A stretch of 64,000 nt of DNA from Stercorarius parasiticus (taxonomy: Eukaryota > Chordata > Aves > Charadriiformes > Stercorariidae). Each line of letters starts with the position of its first letter. Within the stretch, counting starts at the first letter, position 1. The notes under the pieces are model-generated. The model made no database searches. It saw only the letters and a list, made by a program, of their open reading frames with translations, and was not told where the DNA came from. The position numbers and the translations under genes were made by a program. The stretch lies in assembly GCA_013396915.1 (NCBI GenBank), contig VWZL01002517.1, positions 652,903 to 716,902 on the forward strand, in the 5' to 3' direction. Positions 12,946-23,814 of this stretch are shown one piece after another.

Positions 12946-15900
12946 CTGGTGGAGGGTGTTTGGAGGAAAAGGGCCAGATCGGGGGAATCTGGAAGAACTC
13001 TATAGTTAAGCACCATTATCTCTGCCAAGTTACAGAGCCCAGGCGTGCTGCTCTGACTTTAAATGAGGGAAGCGACTGCCGCAAACTCAAATGCGGGCTT
13101 AGAGACAAAGTCGGGACATTCATCACGGTGGTAAACACCTGCCAAGCCCTGTGTCTTCACTTGGTTGCAGGACCAGAGCTGCGCTGGGCAGGCATATACC
13201 CAATGTTCTTGTTCAAACTGGTACCGAAACAGATTTTTGGAGGTCTCCGGGGCTGTGCTGCTTTAATGTACTTCACGTTACGCGGCAGCAGAAGAGTTTC
13301 AATCTCTTTGCCTACCACAAACAGTAATTAAATGGAGTGGCTGTTAGCAGCGCCAGGTACATAGCACACAGTCCACGAAACTTAATTTTCAAACAGATTT
13401 TCTTCAAAAAAATATTTTACTTTTAATAATATATTTTTACACTGATTTCCTCATTAGGTCTTCTGGAGCACAGTAGCTCTGACATTGTCCTAGCTATAGA
13501 AGACATCTTAATAATACAAGCAAATGTAAGTGGCTTTTAGAAAACCACCCCAAAGCAGCCTCTTTGCGTTACATAAAGCAGCACAGATCTGCCAATAGAG
13601 TCATCCTGATTTATGCCGGCTGTAATTCTTGCCCACAATATTTAACGGCTTTTATTAAATATTTAATTATCCTTTTGAATACTTTCCTTGATCTCTGCCC
13701 TTTTCTCCTGGGACGGGTTCCCAGGCAGCCAGCACTGACACTACTTCTATAAGAATATTAAATGTTTATAGCGATTTTTATATCGGATGATCTCAAACTG
13801 CTTAACGCAGTGGAAAGGATTAGTCACCTCGCCTTTGAAACGGAATACGTCCTCTCCTCTGCTCGGAAAACATTATTTACCGCAAGTTTTTCAGGAGAGA
13901 ACGAAGAATACAGGGGAAATGTAGACAGAGCCAGAGGTTAATTATTCAAGCGTGACTCTGGCCAGGACAGGGAGATTAACCTCCCTCCTTACTTCGGGGA
14001 AGGAGCCATGCGATGCTTAAGCACTGCAACCCATCCCAGCTCCTGTTTCACCCTCGGCTAAAGAGGGTCATTTACACCATTATGGGCCAGACTCTGTCTG
14101 AGGTCAAACGATGCCACGTGCTAAATGGGTGTTTATCCTCCTCCTTTTTCAGCTGGGATTTGCTACTTGGAGTTTAACAAAGTGAGGAGCTTTATTTTTC
14201 TTACCATATAAACCAACATCTTAGAACAGCACCCAATTAAAAGAAGAAATATCTTTCTGCACTGCGGCGTGCGTGCAAGTACAAGCGGTGCTGGCGATTT
14301 TGACGGCTGTAAGAGACTCCTCTTACCAACGGGCTTTGAGGGGAACCAGCCCGATGACCTGAGGCAAATAATCGAATGTGTTCCTGGTAACGACCTGGCT
14401 CTGAAGCTGTGATTGAAGGAGGCAGCGTGGCACGCGCTCTTCTTTCAACGTACATGAACTGAGGGAGCTCGTGTTAAAGTAGGAATTTATTCTTGGCTTG
14501 TTTTAGGTAACCCCAGTGTTCCAGCATCCCAAGGAGTCTCTTTAGGAACTGAAATGCAGTTTGGCACCTGGCATGTCCTCATATTTTATTTAAGCAACCA
14601 AAATGCATTTTAATTTTTGATATGTGTAATACATATTGATATGCCAAAATACTGAGAAGAAATTGCTTTCTGGTTTTCAAGAAGGAGACCTATGGGCAGA
14701 GTGCTTATGTGGGGCCCTTTGGATGAGCACAAAGCTCTCCCACACCATAGGGAAGGAGCCATCCATAGAGCCGCAGCCGGTTCACCAGAGTTACCCCGGT
14801 CAGTCCCTCACACGGGCGTGCTGACGAGACAGAAACCACTTTTCCTTGAAAAGAAAGCACTTGTCCTTGTCCTTTGAGATCTCTAGAACATGCCACCGCA
14901 GAATGTCGCCAGCTTTTATTTTGAAAATGCTGTTGTTTTAATTAATATATGTAATTTGGAGCCGAAGGGTGAAATCCCAGCTGAGCTGCAATCCCACGTC
15001 TAACAGCACATGTACCATCAGGTTACCATGGCATTGCACGTTGACAACACAGAAATCAATTTTGACGAATGACTTGCTTCCCTAAACCTGTAGCAGTTTA
15101 ACATTAAAAACGTGGGGAGACAGCACGGGGCGTCAGCCCCGGAGCCTGACCAGGAGGAACCCAACCAGCCACCGCCTCCTGCTCAGGAGCAACCGCTGTT
15201 AAACAGAGCAAACGGGTTCTACTTCTAGGTAGAAAATGCTGAAAGGATAAGAATGGGAGTTGCACAGTGAAGATCAACTGAAATACACTTATTTTCTTCC
15301 ACACAACCGTGGATTTTGACTCTGTGTACACGCATAAACACATATTTACTACGCTGAATAAACTCATAAATTATTCCTTAACTGCAAGAAACTATTAGAT
15401 ATGAAATCATGGGAAAGTTATTAAATGGGACTGCCTAGTGTTTACAGAATGGGTAGAATGTGCTATTCTGTACTGGTCTGATGTAACAATACATAATACA
15501 TCAGTACTTAGGAATCATAAGAAAAAATGTCTTTGTGCACTGCCAAATGTGGTGTAAACTTCACCCCAGCTTCGCTGAAGGGGGCTGATGTGCCTTTGAT
15601 TGCTTAACCCCAGCGAGCACGCCGATGAGCCAAGGGTCTATGCTCCCCCTCAGTTAAACTTATTAGAACTTACAGAGGAAATGAACCTCAGTTTTCCCAT
15701 CATTGAGAGTGACAGGATTATTTTCGGTAGGCCCTGAAGGGCTCTGCCTGCCCGTGCCTGGGGCTGCACTCTAAGCCTGACTCTGCCCACAGGGAGCAGA
15801 GCCCCACAGCACCCCGCTGGCCTGAAAATGGGTGGATAGTTCTACTTTTGAGGATGGGTTTTGGGTGAGGCTTCCAGAGGGGCTGGGGGGACCTGCACAG

Positions 15901-18039
15901 CCCGAGCCCCTGGGGAGGTACCCAGGGTGGGGCTCCAGAGCCTGGGAAAATCCCACGCAGCACCGATGCAGTCCAGCTTTAGGAAAGAGAAGCAAAATCT
16001 CTGAGTTTAAAAAGACTTTGCTGCCGTTACAATGCTGTTCCGTGAGGTGTCGTTGCCAGGTTTATGTCCATAAATAACCCATACACTGCCATACTATTCT
16101 GAGAGAAATTTCACTACATTATTTCTCAAATGTAGCGTCTCCGCTCCATCCTGTGCATACACACGTGATGCAGCTCTTGGAGTAAATCAGGCAGGGAAAA
16201 CGCAGTTCAGTCAAGGACATGTTCTTGTGTTTTAACATCTCTCTTTTTCCCGATTCCCATCCTCTCCTCATGTTCTCTCCAGTCTTTTTTCGACCCTCAT
16301 GCCTTTCACTTTCAGGAAGGGCTAATTTAGCTCAGTAACGCTCTTGTAAAGCCAGGAAGAGGAAAAATGAAAAAGCCAGTCATAAAGGCGGAGTTACGTA
16401 CATTCCATGTGTAATGACTATACTTAAGATGTGCTTAAAGACAACGGGCAGCACCTTCATTACTGTGTTATTGCTTCTTACAGCAAAGTTACCCCATCAC
16501 CGGCAAATAAACCCCAGAATCCCATTGTATGATGATTGTGATTTTTCTTTCACGCGTATCACAAAAACACCCCAAAAAACGATGAAAAACTTTCACCAAA
16601 ACGCCAAATAGCGAAGATATTCTACATCCAAGACCAGTGACTTGCTCTTTTTGGAAATATCAGGAGATCTCAAAGGGTGTTACTCAGCACGAGAGTGTTT
16701 GTCACAGGACAGGGAATTAGAGACGGAGCAGTGGCTTAAGAATTGAACGTTTTCCTTTGATCTGTTCCAGTTCACCCCCGTCTCTTATTTCAAGTTCTTG
16801 TTCATTTTTAATTTAAATGTGTGCTTGACAGAAGTGTTAAAAATGTCATAGAAATAAATTGTCACTGATACATTTTTAAATTTATGTTTGCTGTAGAAGA
16901 ACTGTTGGCAGGCTCTGAAATATTCTAAGGCTTGTCTCTCTCTTGAAACCCATCGGTGATCACAGCGAGAAGCTGGGACCTTCCACACGACTAGGAATTA
17001 GCCCACTGGGATAATTCCTCGCTGGGGAGAAACGCTCACATTGGCTGTGGGGGCAGAGGTGGGATATCAACGGAGACTTGTGGAAACCTGAACATTTTGG
17101 GCTGTTACACGGCATTTCCATGCAAGAAGCATTCGTCCTTCTCCGGGTGCTGGTGGGGCTTGGTCACAGCAGAGGAGGGTTTGCGGCTGCAGGATCAGAG
17201 ACCTGCTCAGCCCCAGAGAAAGGGCTGTCCTTCCCAGCATCTCTGCGCTTCCTGATGGAATTTTCTTCTTTGAATTTGCTTGCACGCTTCCTGGGCAAAA
17301 CCGGTAACAATGACAGAATCCTGCAGCGGTCTTAAATCTACACGGAATACCAGAGGGGGTTTTCACAGGAAAAGTTAAGTGCTGGGAGAACAAGTCAGAC
17401 GTCGTGTACGTGCATTATCCAAGAGCTTCACAGGTCAGGTTTGGTGCCAGTAGGAATTGCAAAGCTCAAGTTGCCCCTTAAGCCAGACGTCCCCACTGGG
17501 ACAGTGAGGGGTGGGGATGGGGGGCAGGAGCGGGCATCTCCTCCCCAGGGAAATGGGGCTGGCTCTTCCCCCCGTCACTGCGGGATGCGGCACTGGGACA
17601 CGCTCTGATGATTTACGACCCAAAATCACTTCTCGCCACTCTGCTGCTGACATTACTTCACTCACTGATCACTAATCTTCCATGATACTGCAAAAGCTTG
17701 CAAATTTCAAAGCGAATTTGATATTAAAAAAAAAAAAGGAAGAAGGAAACAGATAGGAAAGCGGAGCACAGGAAGGATGATATTTATGCTATGATGGATG
17801 AAACGAAGCTCCCATTTTCATTGCAAATGGTTGGACATATGGACTATAATTGGGGAACTTTTAAGCAGAGATTTCAGCTATATCTCACCACAGCAGTTAG
17901 TATAGCTGAAATGCCTGACAAATGAAAAATAGCATTGCTTCTCACAACTGCAAGGTCACCAGCAATTGATAGTTTGAATATATTTACATACACTTTTCTC
18001 CTTCACAGTGAAGAAAACGTGTCAATACAGAGGTGATTT
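12946..18039. other. Unique noncoding DNA
   Basis: AT-rich stretches alternate with short GC-richer ones (for example 15720-15960). No recognised repeat was seen. Overlapping frames on both strands at 15718-16077 are proline- and glycine-rich and arise from the GC-rich patch. A poly-A run lies at about 17726-17738. Confidence 0.55.
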
Positions 18040-18500
18040 TTGCGAAGACTTGACGTCTGCTGCACCCGGGGGAGGATGTGCCGCGGGTGGAGACGCCTTC
18101 AGCAGCGGGGCCAGGCGGTGGGGAGGAATTCTGACGCTTCTGTCACAGACCACAGGCGGAGCAAACCTCGGCCACAAAAACCTGGGCAAGGCCAAAAATC
18201 CAAAGGCTGCCCGAGGGGGTGGAGGGGGGGTCAGGGCAGGGCGGAGCGAGGGCTCTCCGGGCCGCTTAATTCAAATGGTACCAAACGCTGCCCATCCCCG
18301 GGCTCCCGCCGTCTCCCTCTCCCTGCCGCTGGGTGCTGCTCCAGTGACAGGTGGGGCGGGAAAAGGACAAGGTGAAAGCTGGGTTATACCTTTGTTAACT
18401 GAGGACACAAGGCGGGAGCTCAGCTTGGTCTCCTCTACCTCCAACAGCTGCTCAACGGGACAAGAGGTGGGATGCTCCCGCTCTCCCTTCCAGACCTTGT
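18040..18500 (+). other. GC-rich block with G-quadruplex potential
   Basis: A CpG-containing GC-rich block about 450 bp long. At 18215-18241 there are four G runs (5, 7, 3 and 3 Gs) with short loops, which fits the canonical intramolecular G-quadruplex pattern on the plus strand. Frames of 164 and 111 codons run through it in different phases without any domain, so they are best explained by composition. It could be a small CpG island, but no promoter element or exon is evident beside it. Confidence 0.45.
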
Positions 18501-20509
18501 GAGCAAACAGAGAGAAAACGTGACATCTGGCCCGAGGTAGGACGTTATTTCACAGGCTTAGAACCTGTGCGTGTGCTCAGACTGTGAAATCGCAAAGGGT
18601 ACGAGCACACTCGCTCCCGCAGCAGCAGCTCTGCGGGTGTCCGTGCTCCTGCTGGCCGGAGCGTAACCCACCGCGCAGGCACATCTCCTTGTAGCATCTG
18701 CGTCTTTTGACTCAACCAACACAAATACGAGAAGGGTCCATGTCAGGAACAAAGCAAGCTTGTCAGATCTTGGGAAGCGTCCTAAAATCTGGCTCCGAAT
18801 GCGTACACAGGGGAAGGGTCTACCTTCTCCCGGGAGATGTGGTCTGGGGTCTGCACCGCGCCACAGCCGGTCCCGCCGTGCCCCCGTGGACGTCTGCTCC
18901 ACCAGAAACCCCACCAATCTGTACGAGATTCCTCTTGTTTGCATGGGATCACAGATGTGGCACCTCCCCACGGTGTAAAAAGATACAGGCTGGCATTTCA
19001 AAAGGCAGCTTGAATAAGAATTTTGGAAGTATTTGTATGCCTAAACTCCTAAAGTGCCATGGGAAACTGCTGCCATGGTCTCTATCCAAACTTTTAAGCC
19101 CAAACCATAATGACATGTAAAAGAAAGGAAATGAGAAAATTTGAGGAGTGCAATTTGCTTATTGCTTTGTAGCTCGTATCTACAAATTGCTTAGCACAAT
19201 TTGGTTAGTTACACTGGGAAAGTGAGTGTGCATATATTTCACTTGGTCATTTTTATATCTAGCAGAACACAGCCCTGCCACATGCAGAACCAGCAAAGTC
19301 CCAAATGATCGTTATTAGTAGATCAAACCCCAGCACTACGAGGAGCATATTAACACCACGATTTTCAGGTACAGCTCTAATAGCAGGTACTGAAAGAGAG
19401 TGCAGCGCACAGAGCTGTAAAGTGCTGCTGCTAATGCCCCGATAAACTGCTTCCCAAATTGTTTTATGGAATATTCATCACTCTGCGGAAATAATGCAGC
19501 TCTCAGAGTATTATTATCCACCTTTTCCATTTGGCCTTCTCCAGGCAGGGTGGTTTGTTTTGGCCGTTCTGGATCTCCAGGCACCCCATCGACCGTAGAG
19601 CAGCTGACCAGACTTTGCAAGGCGCGAAGCATCTCCGGGATGTGGTGCATCCATCTCCAGGATATAGGCATCATACAGTGTCACCTTTGGCTTCGCCTCA
19701 GCTGTCTGCTCGTTCCTACTGTCCCCACGGGGCACAGTGGGTGCTACATCCCTGTCCCATCCCTGTCCTCATCCCCTCTCCGCAGCAGCATCCCACCAGC
19801 GCGGTACCGGCAGGGGAGGGATCCTCCTCCCACCCTGGCTCCTCTGCCAGCCGCTCTCGCGCTCCCAAACCTTTCTCTGGGCAGGGTTCTGTGTGAATGC
19901 AGAATTCCTCTCCAGCTAACAAGGCCCACACAGTGCCACGAGATGTCCTCGAGCTGTCATACCTTTCTCGGCACCACAGATTGGTGTCCTCACAGTTTTC
20001 TTACACCCACCACCAGCCCCTGCGCTGTGCCTGTCCACAGGGCTGCATGGGGGACCTCTGACACATGCCGTGATGCATTGTACTTCTTGTTTTCTTTCCC
20101 TTGAATTTCATTCGTTTTAAAAGTTCAATTTCCTGGCAACTCTTTCAGCTCCTGCAGGTTTATTGTGTGGGTGAGTTTATCGCTGGCAGCAGAGACCCCC
20201 GAGCTCTGCTTGTGCCCGGGACGTGATGGGCAGGGCCAGGACGGGTTCCCACGCACGCTGGCCCTTTGGCTACCGCAGCTTGCAGTACCGGGGCTGGCAA
20301 TGGGGCTGCCGGTGCGTGCCTGTGTCAGCTGAGCAACGGCGGGGGAGGATGAGGCCACCAAATGAATTCTCATTTGCGATCACGATCAAGACCTGAATCC
20401 ACCTCTTCGGAGACAAAGGGCAACCCTCCGCAGGCCCTGTGGGATCCAGCCTCTGTCGCTTGGTAATTAATATTGTTCAACTGTCCTTCAGTTACTTGTT
20501 GCTAAACTG
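18501..20509. other. Unique noncoding DNA, partly GC-rich
   Basis: The segment 19530-20100 is GC-rich and has long frames on both strands (up to 212 codons on the plus strand, 19466-20104). The proteins are rich in Ser, Pro and Cys without domain structure, and the antisense frames are equally open. I see no exon. Confidence 0.5.
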
Positions 20510-20585
20510 TGGATTATTTGCATTCCGTATCTGCAACCCACATCCAGTGGATTATTTGCATTCCGTATCTGCAATCCAAACGCAG
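20510..20585 (+). repeat. Two-copy 38-bp tandem duplication carrying octamer motifs
   Basis: Two adjacent 38-bp units (20510-20547 and 20548-20585) differ at only a few positions, all in the second half. Each contains ATTTGCAT (20516-20523 and 20554-20561), the POU octamer, overlapping GCATTCC, a TEAD-type word. The duplication is seen directly. A regulatory role is inference. Confidence 0.8.
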
Positions 20586-23500
20586 TGACCTGTTGCCTGT
20601 TACAGTTTCCATACTCGCACCCCTCAGCGCACCTGCTCGCCGGAAGGCAAAGGCCTGACTGAGAGCCGCCCATCAGAGGCGTTGCCCACAATTTGTCTGT
20701 TGCAGCAAATAGCTCATCCTGGATTCTTCTCTAGAGGTTTCCATAACGTATGAAAGGATGTAATGCTTACTAGGTTACTTTTATGTGTCTGTGGGAATAG
20801 TCCTCTAAAGTCATGAAAAGTCAGAGCTGAAATAATTCCCCGCCTTCAATTCACCTTGTGAAAAATGTGATTATTTCTCTCTGAAGTGCTGGCAAGCCAC
20901 TGTTGAAAACTGCAGCACTCCCGGTCTGGTTATCAAATACAGCTGTCAGTGGAGGGGGGTTGTTTTCTTCTTGCAACACTAGCTGCTAGTTGAAGTACAA
21001 TGGTCTCCGATTCTCTGGCTTTTGTTAAACAGCAACTGCAGAGCAGTACCTCTGGGACAATCAGGGAGTTTTTTCTGGAGCTGATTGAACATCTGAAGGG
21101 CTTTCCCATTAGGCAGCGTCAGGTAGTTGTTTCCGGAGTTGTAAGACGGCACGGCAGTATGTAAAACACGATGAGCATTTTTGGCAGGGTGTGTAATATT
21201 TTAGATATTATGAACCACCCGAGATAGCTTTATAGACAATACCTGCGCGCCTGGAGTGACAACTGGAGGATGGATGCTCCGGACAGCTGGGGTTTTACCT
21301 TCCCATTCCCACTGATTTATTCCGGTGTCTCCGGGCCTGCCACTGAGTGCGCTTTCCTTGACTTGTTGAACAAAGATCTGCCTTGACGGAAAACCTCATA
21401 TGAAAGGAAAGCTGGTACAATGTTAGTGGATTTGATCTCATATAAGCATTTGGAAACCCAAGAAATATTAATATAGAGATACTTTGAATTGTCTGTTTTG
21501 TTTTCTCTGGATGCAGAGGCAAAAAATTTAAATAGCAAATGTTTGAGTTCACTGAGGAATAATAAATCTACATGTCAGACGAAACCTCACTTTTTTCCCA
21601 AAAGCTGTAGGTAGGTAATTTCATATGTTTTACACATCACTAGATGACATCCGTCGAAGTTGTTCAGAAGGATGTGGCGTTAGGCAATATACATTGTAAT
21701 ATATTTACACATATTTCCCTTGGTGATGAGTTTCATAAGAGCCTTCACATAAATTCTCGATCGTGACTTAGGCAGAAAAGCAAAGGGGTGGCTCTGGAGG
21801 AGTTGCAGTGGGGGTCCTGGAGGGCACCGCTGGCCCCGGAGCAGGAGGGGGACACCTCTGGGCAGCCCAGGTATCCCCCACCCAACGGCAGGGCCACGGC
21901 GGGGAGGTTGGCCAAGGCCAAGGTGAAATTGGGGTGAGGTCGTTGTATGGAAGATGCAAGTGAAAGAGGAAGGCAAGAAGGTGCGTGCAGAGAGTGCGAT
22001 AGAGCATGGAAGTCCTGATTGCCCTGGGGTCCCGGGGCGGCGGTGGGCCGGGGTGCAGGGCACAGCGACCTCCTCGGCACTACACAACGCGCTGGAAATG
22101 CTGAACAGTCCTGGGCATCGCTCCCTTGTGACCGCTGAGCCCGTAACTCAGTTCTGGGCAGTTTCAGCTGCTCGTTATCCCGGCCGATCAGATCGTAACA
22201 CAGACAATTTGAATGCTTGTCCAGTCCATGCCATTCTATAAATTATTTTCCAATATTATCCCAGACAGAAATACAGCAGCATATAAGGAAACGTGGACAC
22301 TTCATATGAGAGGGTCATGATAGATAAAAATGATTATGGGTACTGTAGTGCCATAATCAAAGTCTAATTGTCTCATTAATTAAGAGCAATATTCGGTTAT
22401 ATATTGGGTCCTAGAGTGATTATGACTCAAATGTCTACTAAAACGTGTGGATTTATCTTCTGGCTTGCAGTTTTCAGCCAGGCAAAGCATTTGGTGGAGG
22501 TCAAACAGTTCAATTGCTGCTTTAAAATGCAGTTGAACTTTAGGCATGAATAATCATTGATCCGCCGGATGCCACCCAGCCATCACGGCAGCGCTAATTG
22601 CTGTCAGCCGGCACAGGGAAACCTCCTCGCCCCGCTGCCGCATCCCGGCACCCGGTGGCCACGGAGCTGGGCCAGGGATGAGCAACCAAGGCACCTCAAG
22701 GAGCCCTGGACCACTCGCCCTTCATCTACCCACCAGTTTAAGACAGTTGTTTAAGTGCCAACCCCGAAAATGCCTCGTTCCCCCCCAGTTTTCTGACACT
22801 GATCAGGCTAATTTTCAAAAGTTCCCTGCCAAATATGAAGCGCTGGTACCACTGGCTGTTCTGGGGTAATTAGATCAAGATTCAAGCAATTTGCTGTAGG
22901 GCCTGAACTCAGATCATCCTTCATACGTCTCTGTGCTAGATCTGTCTTTAAATTAGATTATAATGAGCTCGGCAGCACTATTAATAATACGGCAAATCAT
23001 GGGAGAGTATGGTTTTATTTCATTGGTATAATGTGCACAATCGCGCTGCATTCGCTCATGCAAAGTAGGTGACTGCCGCAAGTTTCTACCTTTTTTAATC
23101 ATAAAAATCAAATAGCAGGATACAAGAGTTTCTAAAAATTAAGAACACTTGAGCTCCTTTACAGTAATAAAATGGGTTTAACACAGGAAGTTTAATAAAT
23201 TATTTCGAGATGGCATTACTTAGTTTAAATATCATTAGGGTCCTACCTCTGGAGGCGAATTTATTATAAAATTTTGTAGTTTCTGGCTTTAATAAATGAG
23301 TGTTTGACTCACTTTGAGTAGGGTGAGGTGGACCTGGGGCACCCAGCCGGCAAGGGGAGGTTTTGGGGAGCTTTCCCCACTGCAGGATGACTGGAGGGAG
23401 GAGGGGCAAAGAAGAAAAACACCACTATGTGGTTCTTTGACTGTCTCCACCCTTGATGTTCTCTGAATGCCCATAAGGAGTGTGGAGATACGTTCTCCTG

Positions 23501-23639
23501 CGTGTGGCCACACAAGAGAGCGCACCGCTGTGAGGGACATCACTGGAGAGGATGGAGAGGACGGGGCTGGGGCCTGGTAAAAGCATCACTTTTAATGAGG
23601 GACATGAGCCGTTTGGGGAGGACGTGTGTCAGGCTGCAG
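20586..23639. other. Unique noncoding DNA
   Basis: Mostly AT-rich single-copy-looking sequence with GC-rich patches at about 21780-22080 and 22560-22700. Frames in those patches are open on both strands. The AT-rich part at 22230-22560 carries several homeodomain-type words and an inverted repeat, described separately. Confidence 0.55.
22331..22359. repeat. Inverted repeat TGATTATGG / CCATAATCA
   Basis: Perfect 9-bp arms at 22331-22339 and 22351-22359 are separated by 11 bases. The arms contain the CCATAA word recognised by posterior-class Hox and Cdx proteins, and TAATTG and ATTAATTA words follow within 40 bases. The surrounding 22300-22460 looks like a candidate conserved noncoding element. 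That reading is inference. Confidence 0.5.
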
Positions 23640-23768
23640 AAAGCTGCCAGGGACCTTCCTCAGGGCTCTTTAATGAGACTTCTTTAAAATTTTGATTAAT
23701 GACTTTGGCATAGAAAAACAGAGTACAGTGGGGAAAATTGCTGACAATGCAAAGTGGAGAGAGATTGT
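23640..23768 (+). mobile_element. CR1 LINE fragment, RT catalytic region (degenerate)
   Basis: The plus strand aligns by eye with the CR1 ORF2 segment 'VPQGSVLGPVLFNIFINDLDxxIECTLSKFADDTKLGG'. CTTCCTCAGGGCTCT encodes LPQGS, and the later bases give remnants of NDFG, IE and KIADNAKW. Stops and frameshifts interrupt it, and FADD is reduced to IADN. It ends abruptly where a minus-strand CR1 3' end begins. It is an old dead copy without termini. Confidence 0.7.
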
Positions 23769-23813
23769 CATAGAATCATAGGATGGTCTAGCTTGGAAGA
23801 GACCTTTCAGTTC
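23769..23813 (-). mobile_element. CR1 3'-terminal fragment, truncated at an N
   Basis: CATAGAATCATAGGATGG followed by a 'gcttggaagagacctttcag' type sequence is the reverse complement of a CR1 3' UTR end with its terminal octamers. Only about 45 bp are present. The recognisable sequence stops exactly at the single unknown base at 23814, so the truncation may be an assembly join rather than a biological end. It lies directly against the plus-strand CR1 fragment at 23640-23768. Confidence 0.75.
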
Positions 23814-23814
23814 N

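Noticed and set aside
19466..20104. 212-codon plus-strand frame
   Set aside because: Four or more overlapping frames on both strands in the same GC-rich patch, with no domain.
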